64,000 bases of DNA, from the NCBI RefSeq assembly GCF_024713975.1, contig NC_091111.1, positions 9,172,501-9,236,500 on the forward strand, read 5' to 3'. The position numbers were made by a program, and so were the translations under genes. This DNA is from Paralichthys olivaceus. Lineage: Eukaryota; Chordata; Actinopteri; Pleuronectiformes; Paralichthyidae. How positions within the stretch are numbered: position 1 is the stretch's first letter; each line of letters starts with the position of its first letter. Below, in pieces: positions 60,063 to 64,000 of this stretch. The notes under the pieces are model-generated. The model saw nothing but the letters and a program-made list of their open reading frames with translations, did no database searches and was not told the origin of the DNA.

Positions 60063-60838
60063 GCAGTACATAAATATCTTTGTGTAGTTAAAATTAAAAC
60101 TGTTTTCTTGCGTACAAATAGATAAATGAATGAACAGCGTGCATGTTCATCACTGTACCTGATGCAACCTGTCTATCATACACTACCTACCTGTCTGTCT
60201 GTTTGTGTACCTGCCTGCCTCAGTCACTTCATACTCAGGATATCAGTATCAGTATATCAGTATTTCACAAAAATAAGCTGATTGTTGTAGAATAAGTATA
60301 GATATAAAATAACCAAACTGTTTAGGTACTTTATAGCTCCACTTCTCGAAGGTTATAAAACGATGACACGCTTACAATAAAAACATTTAATAAAATTTAT
60401 AAAAGTATATATATATGTAAGACACGAGGGGACTAAATAGTAAGCAGGGAGCGACAATAAAACATGTTCTCTTATTATGGCGACACCTGGTGGTTAACAT
60501 GTGCCGGTGCTTGCAACCACTGGGTACAACTTTAGATTTTAAATAGACGTGCCATTTGAAAACTGTATGACGATACATTTAATCTGTACTAAAATTATAA
60601 CTATCACTAGTTTTAAATACGGGGATACACATACTCATCATTTGATGAAGCGGAACTTTGTCGTTTCTGGCTTTGTTGTCTATCCGGGTTGTTTTTGCTG
60701 TTGCGCACGTCTCGGCGCATTCATCCTAGTGCCTGTTAGCATTAGCTTGTTGAGAGGAATCCACCGGACAATTCCACCGGTCATTTGTGGAATGGTTCGC
60801 TAAAATAAAAAAGGACATTTGCTCACTTGGACGCAAAC
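59688..60838. promoter_or_regulatory. shared upstream region of il20ra (-) and med23 (+)
   Basis: The two genes diverge from this 1.15-kb interval. It holds the TG repeat at 59981-60061, about 300 bp upstream of the il20ra ATG, and a CpG-containing stretch at 60680-60840 before med23. No clear TATA box was seen. Confidence 0.5.
59981..60061 (+). repeat. (TG)n microsatellite upstream of il20ra
   Basis: About 78 bp of nearly pure TG repeat in the divergent il20ra/med23 interval. Confidence 0.98.
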
Positions 60839-60889
60839 ATGGCGCTTTCGATGGAGACGCAGCTCCAGAGCATCTTTGAAGATGTTGTG
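60839..60889 (+). CDS. med23: med23 exon 1
   Basis: Seventeen codons, MALSMETQLQSIFEDVV, then donor gtaacg. ATG at 60839 has A at -3 and G at +4; ATG at 60851 is the alternative start. Confidence 0.85.
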
Positions 60890-61724
60890 GTAACGTGCAC
60901 GTTCATGAACGGGTTTTAAAGCGAGCTAGTTGTTAGCATCTCATTCAGCGTTAGCCCCAGTTAACGTATGATGACTTCTCCAATAAATAACTCAAATGAT
61001 CAGTAACATCCAGCGCATGTTTGAACAGTGACGTTGTCCAGCTAGCTAACACTGTAACAGCGGGAACTGTGACGTGTTCATCAATCACGTTGTGCTGATT
61101 CTTCAAAACAATGGAGGCTCCAGACTCAGTGCATTAAAATGATTTCAACCTCTTATTATTCATTCATTGCACATTTTGTAACTGCAAACTGAAATCCTCC
61201 CTCCTGATGAATTAGACAACAATCTCTGCTAGCATCATTGTGTTGCAGCAGGTTCTGACCCCTGATGTGTGTGTACATGCCACAGACAGTGCAGCGTGTT
61301 ATATAATGAGGTTATTAGTTTCTATAAGTAAGATGGAGAGGGCTCAGGAGATTCCTGTGTAATATTTCCTCTGTTGTCTTCTGTCTTCTCCTCTCAGAAA
61401 ACTGAGATGATAGAAGAGGCCTTTGCTGGGTAAGATGACTCCTGATCTGCTCTCATCATTTGATTTTAATAGGTTTCTGACTTTTGGAAGAAAGGATGGT
61501 GTTAGTCTGTGTTACCCTGAATGAAATGTTCAATTATTGTCATGTATAGTGTGTTTTCGAGTTTCTTCATTTCTGTAAAATCGAACATTTACAGATTATA
61601 ATAATAACAACTGTGTTGTGGTTAAGGATGTGTATGGACTCTCCAGAGGATGAGAGGACTAAACTGATCAGTTGTCTTGGAGCCTTCAGACAATACTGGG
61701 GAACGCTACCACAGGTCAGTGCAT

Positions 61725-61756
<32 letters not shown>

Positions 61757-63923
61757 TTATACATTAGACGATAAATGTTTAGCTGGATTTATTAACTCCC
61801 TCCATGTCTCTCTGCAGGAGTCTCATGAACAGTGTGTACAGTGGATAGTTCGGTTTATTCACAGCCAGCACAGTCCCAAAAGAATCTCCTTCCTCTATGA
61901 CTGTCTTGCAATGGCTGTGGAGACCAGCTTGTTAACACCAAGGTACAGACACACTTACAAATGCATACAGATATGTATCTTTTTACTCTCTTGGGCTGTA
62001 CATATCTTGAGACTAGTATTATCCAGCTACTCTGTTTTTATTTACTGAATTTTTTATTTAGGCCACAGTATAATTTTGTACTTTTAATGTAATCAGCACA
62101 AATCAATGATGTTAGTGGTTTATTATCATTTCAAAATTGGAAGTATTGCTGTTCATTTATTTTAATAACTGAAGTATTAACATTTGTTGAGAAATCAAAT
62201 CACAAGTGTCCTGAATGGGTCTCCTGTGACCACTTGTGATCTGATCTCACTGCCCTGCTCTATCTGCACATAATCACATACATAAATGTGCTTTCACCCA
62301 GTCTGAGAACACAGATGCGTCTGATGGCGTTGTGTTTGTGTTTGGCCGGGCGACAGAGAAGAAGAAAGAGAGGAGTTAGGAGTGACTGTCTGAATGAATG
62401 TGCAGCATGAAAGATTTCACCCATTTGAAAATAAAAGTGCAAATCATTGTGATGTGATCAGTGTTGATATTTGGGCGGTGACCAAATGCATATCACCCCA
62501 TGGACACTGAGAAGCTCTACAATGTGAAACAGTAGCGGGTCAGAGGATGTGAGCTGAATAGGAGTCTTCTTCATATGTGGCCCAGGACACATTTGCATTC
62601 ATACAGCAAAAGGAACATGGATCTCAGACCAGCTCAGAATGTGGTCTGAGTGATTTGATGTTGATGCAGGAAGGATGTTGATACCTGGTCTGAGTGGGTT
62701 CATTGTGTGTTGGACCTCCTTTGTGTTATTCCATCTTTCCTAATCATCCAACTAATGAATCTCCTCATCTGTCTCTAGGATGGTGTGTGTTGCTCTCATT
62801 AGCTCAGAGAGTTTGGAATGGGAGAGGACTCAGTTGTGGGCGTTGACTTTCAAACTAATCCGCAAGATCATCGGAGGGGTGGACTACAAGGTCTCTGACA
62901 CACACACACACACACATACACACAAGCACAGTTCAAACAAGTCAGCAGCCAAGTCAGCGATGACGTCCTTTAATACAATGTTCCTTTTGTAATCTCAGCA
63001 TAATTCTTTTTACTTTGATCTGTTTATTATGATATTATTACATCATCAGTTGTTTTGTAGCTGTAGTTAATGAAATCATCTGCTGATGTCAACTGGAGGT
63101 CATACTTACTTTTACTCACTCGCCAGATACAATAGCGTTTATTGACTCTATGTGGAGAGTGTTGTTGACACAGTGATTGGGTTTCCAGCTGGAAATTCCT
63201 GTCCATGTCAAACATGTCGTGTTTTAAGCTGTAACAAATTAATCACAATTTCCCTGATGTAAACCAATGTTTCTTGAGACTCAGTGTCTTTATCCAGCAT
63301 CTTGAAAAATGCTCTTCGTATGTAACTCTTTCCAAACAGACAGCTGCAAAAACCGAAGCCCTAAATCACTGAACATGTTATAATCTCAGGTGTTTGTGGA
63401 TTTCAGGGTGTTCGTGACCTCCTGAAAACTTTTCTGGAAAAAATTCAGACCATTCCAACTACTGTGAGCTCAGCTATCGTCAAGCAGCTTCTGGCTGCCA
63501 GAGAGGTACCTGTCATTCCATCTGTTACTTTTGAAAATATAATTCATCGTAATATTTTTGTGTAACGACTCATTAGAAGTTTTCTGTAAACAGGCCAACT
63601 GCATCACTTCAGCGTTTTATTCTTTAAGGTTGTAGAGTATATCCTGGACAGAAACGCCTGCCTCCTGCCAGCCTACTTTTCTATAACAGAAATCAGAAAA
63701 CTGTATCCAGAGGGACAGCTCTCACACTGGGTAAGTGTGTGGTTCTTGTTGGTTGTGTGCATGTGTGCAGCTACTTATGTGTGTCACTAACACTCTTATT
63801 ATATTTTCTGTCCATACCTTTTCTCTCTCTCTGTGTGTGTGTCTCATTTGTAGCTTCTTGGCAGTCTGATATCAGACTTTGTGGACAGTTTCAGACCCAC
63901 TGCCAGAATCAACTCCATCTGTG
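60839..63923 (+). CDS. med23: med23, Mediator complex subunit 23, 5' part of gene
   Basis: Eight coding exons lie in the window: 60839-60889, 61398-61429, 61627-61714, 61818-61942, 62779-62890, 63407-63505, 63629-63730 and 63854-63923. They encode the first 226 residues; the gene continues past the edge (human MED23 has about 1370 residues). The translation follows human MED23 almost word for word: METQLQSIFEDVV, KLISCLGAFRQYWG, QHSPKRISFLYDCLAMAVET, WERTQLWALTFKLIRKIIGG, NACLLPAYFSITEIRKLYPE and FVDSFRPTARINSIC. MED23 is a tail-associated Mediator subunit that links activators such as ELK1 to RNA polymerase II. The first ATG (60839, context gcaaacATGG) adds MALS before the Met at 60851 that corresponds to the human start. 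Confidence 0.95.
61398..61429 (+). CDS. med23: med23 exon 2
   Basis: A 32-nt microexon-like exon encoding KTEMIEEAFA and two bases of Gly. Acceptor cctctcag; donor gtaaga. Confidence 0.88.
61627..61714 (+). CDS. med23: med23 exon 3
   Basis: It encodes MCMDSPEDERTKLISCLGAF and RQYWGTLPQ. The acceptor gtggttaag has almost no pyrimidine tract. A CA repeat starts about 15 nt after the donor. Confidence 0.9.
61818..61942 (+). CDS. med23: med23 exon 4
   Basis: It encodes ESHEQCVQWIVRFIHSQ, SPKRISFLYDCLAM and ETSLLTP plus two bases. Acceptor tctctgcag; donor gtacag. Confidence 0.94.
61943..62778. other. med23 intron 4, nothing recognised
   Basis: The 836-bp intron has no recognisable repeat or coding exon. 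Introns 1 (60890-61397) and 5 (62891-63406) are likewise empty apart from a CA repeat at 62899-62922. Confidence 0.6.
62779..62890 (+). CDS. med23: med23 exon 5
   Basis: It encodes MVCVALISSESLEWERTQLW to GGVDYK. The donor gtctct is weak, and a CA repeat begins 8 nt after it. Confidence 0.92.
63407..63505 (+). CDS. med23: med23 exon 6
   Basis: Thirty-three codons, GVRDLLKTFLEKIQTIP to QLLAARE. Acceptor ggatttcag; donor gtacct. Confidence 0.94.
63629..63730 (+). CDS. med23: med23 exon 7
   Basis: Thirty-four codons, VVEYILDRNACLLPAYF to EGQLSHW. Donor gtaagt. Confidence 0.94.
63854..63923 (+). CDS. med23: med23 exon 8 (last in window)
   Basis: It encodes LLGSLISDFVDSFRPTARIN and SIC, plus one base of the next Gly codon. 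Donor gtacga. The following exon lies outside. Confidence 0.92.
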
Positions 63924-64000
63924 GTACGAGACACATGAAGCTTACAAAACGCTAACGACTTTAAAGAAACACAAATAAAGATTTCGGCTGCTTCACTTCT

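Overview
The window is vertebrate nuclear DNA, almost certainly from a ray-finned (teleost) fish. It has GT-AG introns, long (TG)n/(CA)n microsatellites, fish-type SINE, LINE and MITE relics, and exons that spell vertebrate proteins. No bacterial, phage or CRISPR features are present. All gene identities come from my own translation and from remembered family sequences; no search was run.

Layout. (1) 1837-8026, plus strand: the last 11 coding exons of coq8a (ADCK3), the mitochondrial atypical kinase/ATPase needed for coenzyme Q synthesis; its N-terminal exons lie before the window. (2) 17711-27055, minus strand: stum (SPEC3/Stum family, human C1orf95), two coding exons split by a 9-kb intron. 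(3) 27056-38376: gene desert with microsatellites and repeat relics, ending in the probable ehd3 3' UTR. (4) 38377-50993, minus strand: complete ehd3, eight coding exons, 534 aa, a dynamin-like ATPase of endosome recycling, with a CpG-rich probable promoter at 51460-51900. (5) 54846-59687, minus strand: complete class II cytokine receptor of the IL-20RA type (fish crfb8), seven coding exons, 670 aa. (6) 60839-63923, plus strand: first eight coding exons of med23 (Mediator subunit 23), continuing past the window edge. il20ra and med23 are head to head, about 1.15 kb apart.

The genes do not form one pathway. coq8a and stum are neighbours on human 1q42, il20ra and med23 both lie on 6q23, and ehd3 is on 2p23, so the window joins three human synteny blocks.

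I see no wholly new biological system. The most unusual signal is that long (TG)n tracts sit directly at the 3' splice sites of three different genes: coq8a (transmembrane-segment exon), ehd3 exon 3 (which has a second tract behind its donor) and il20ra exon 5. This recalls UG-repeat-regulated splicing. Also of note are three YxxQ motifs in the receptor tail, a TTAA-flanked piggyBac-like MITE, an hAT-like MITE with an 8-bp near-duplication, and a 24-nt fold-back repeat.
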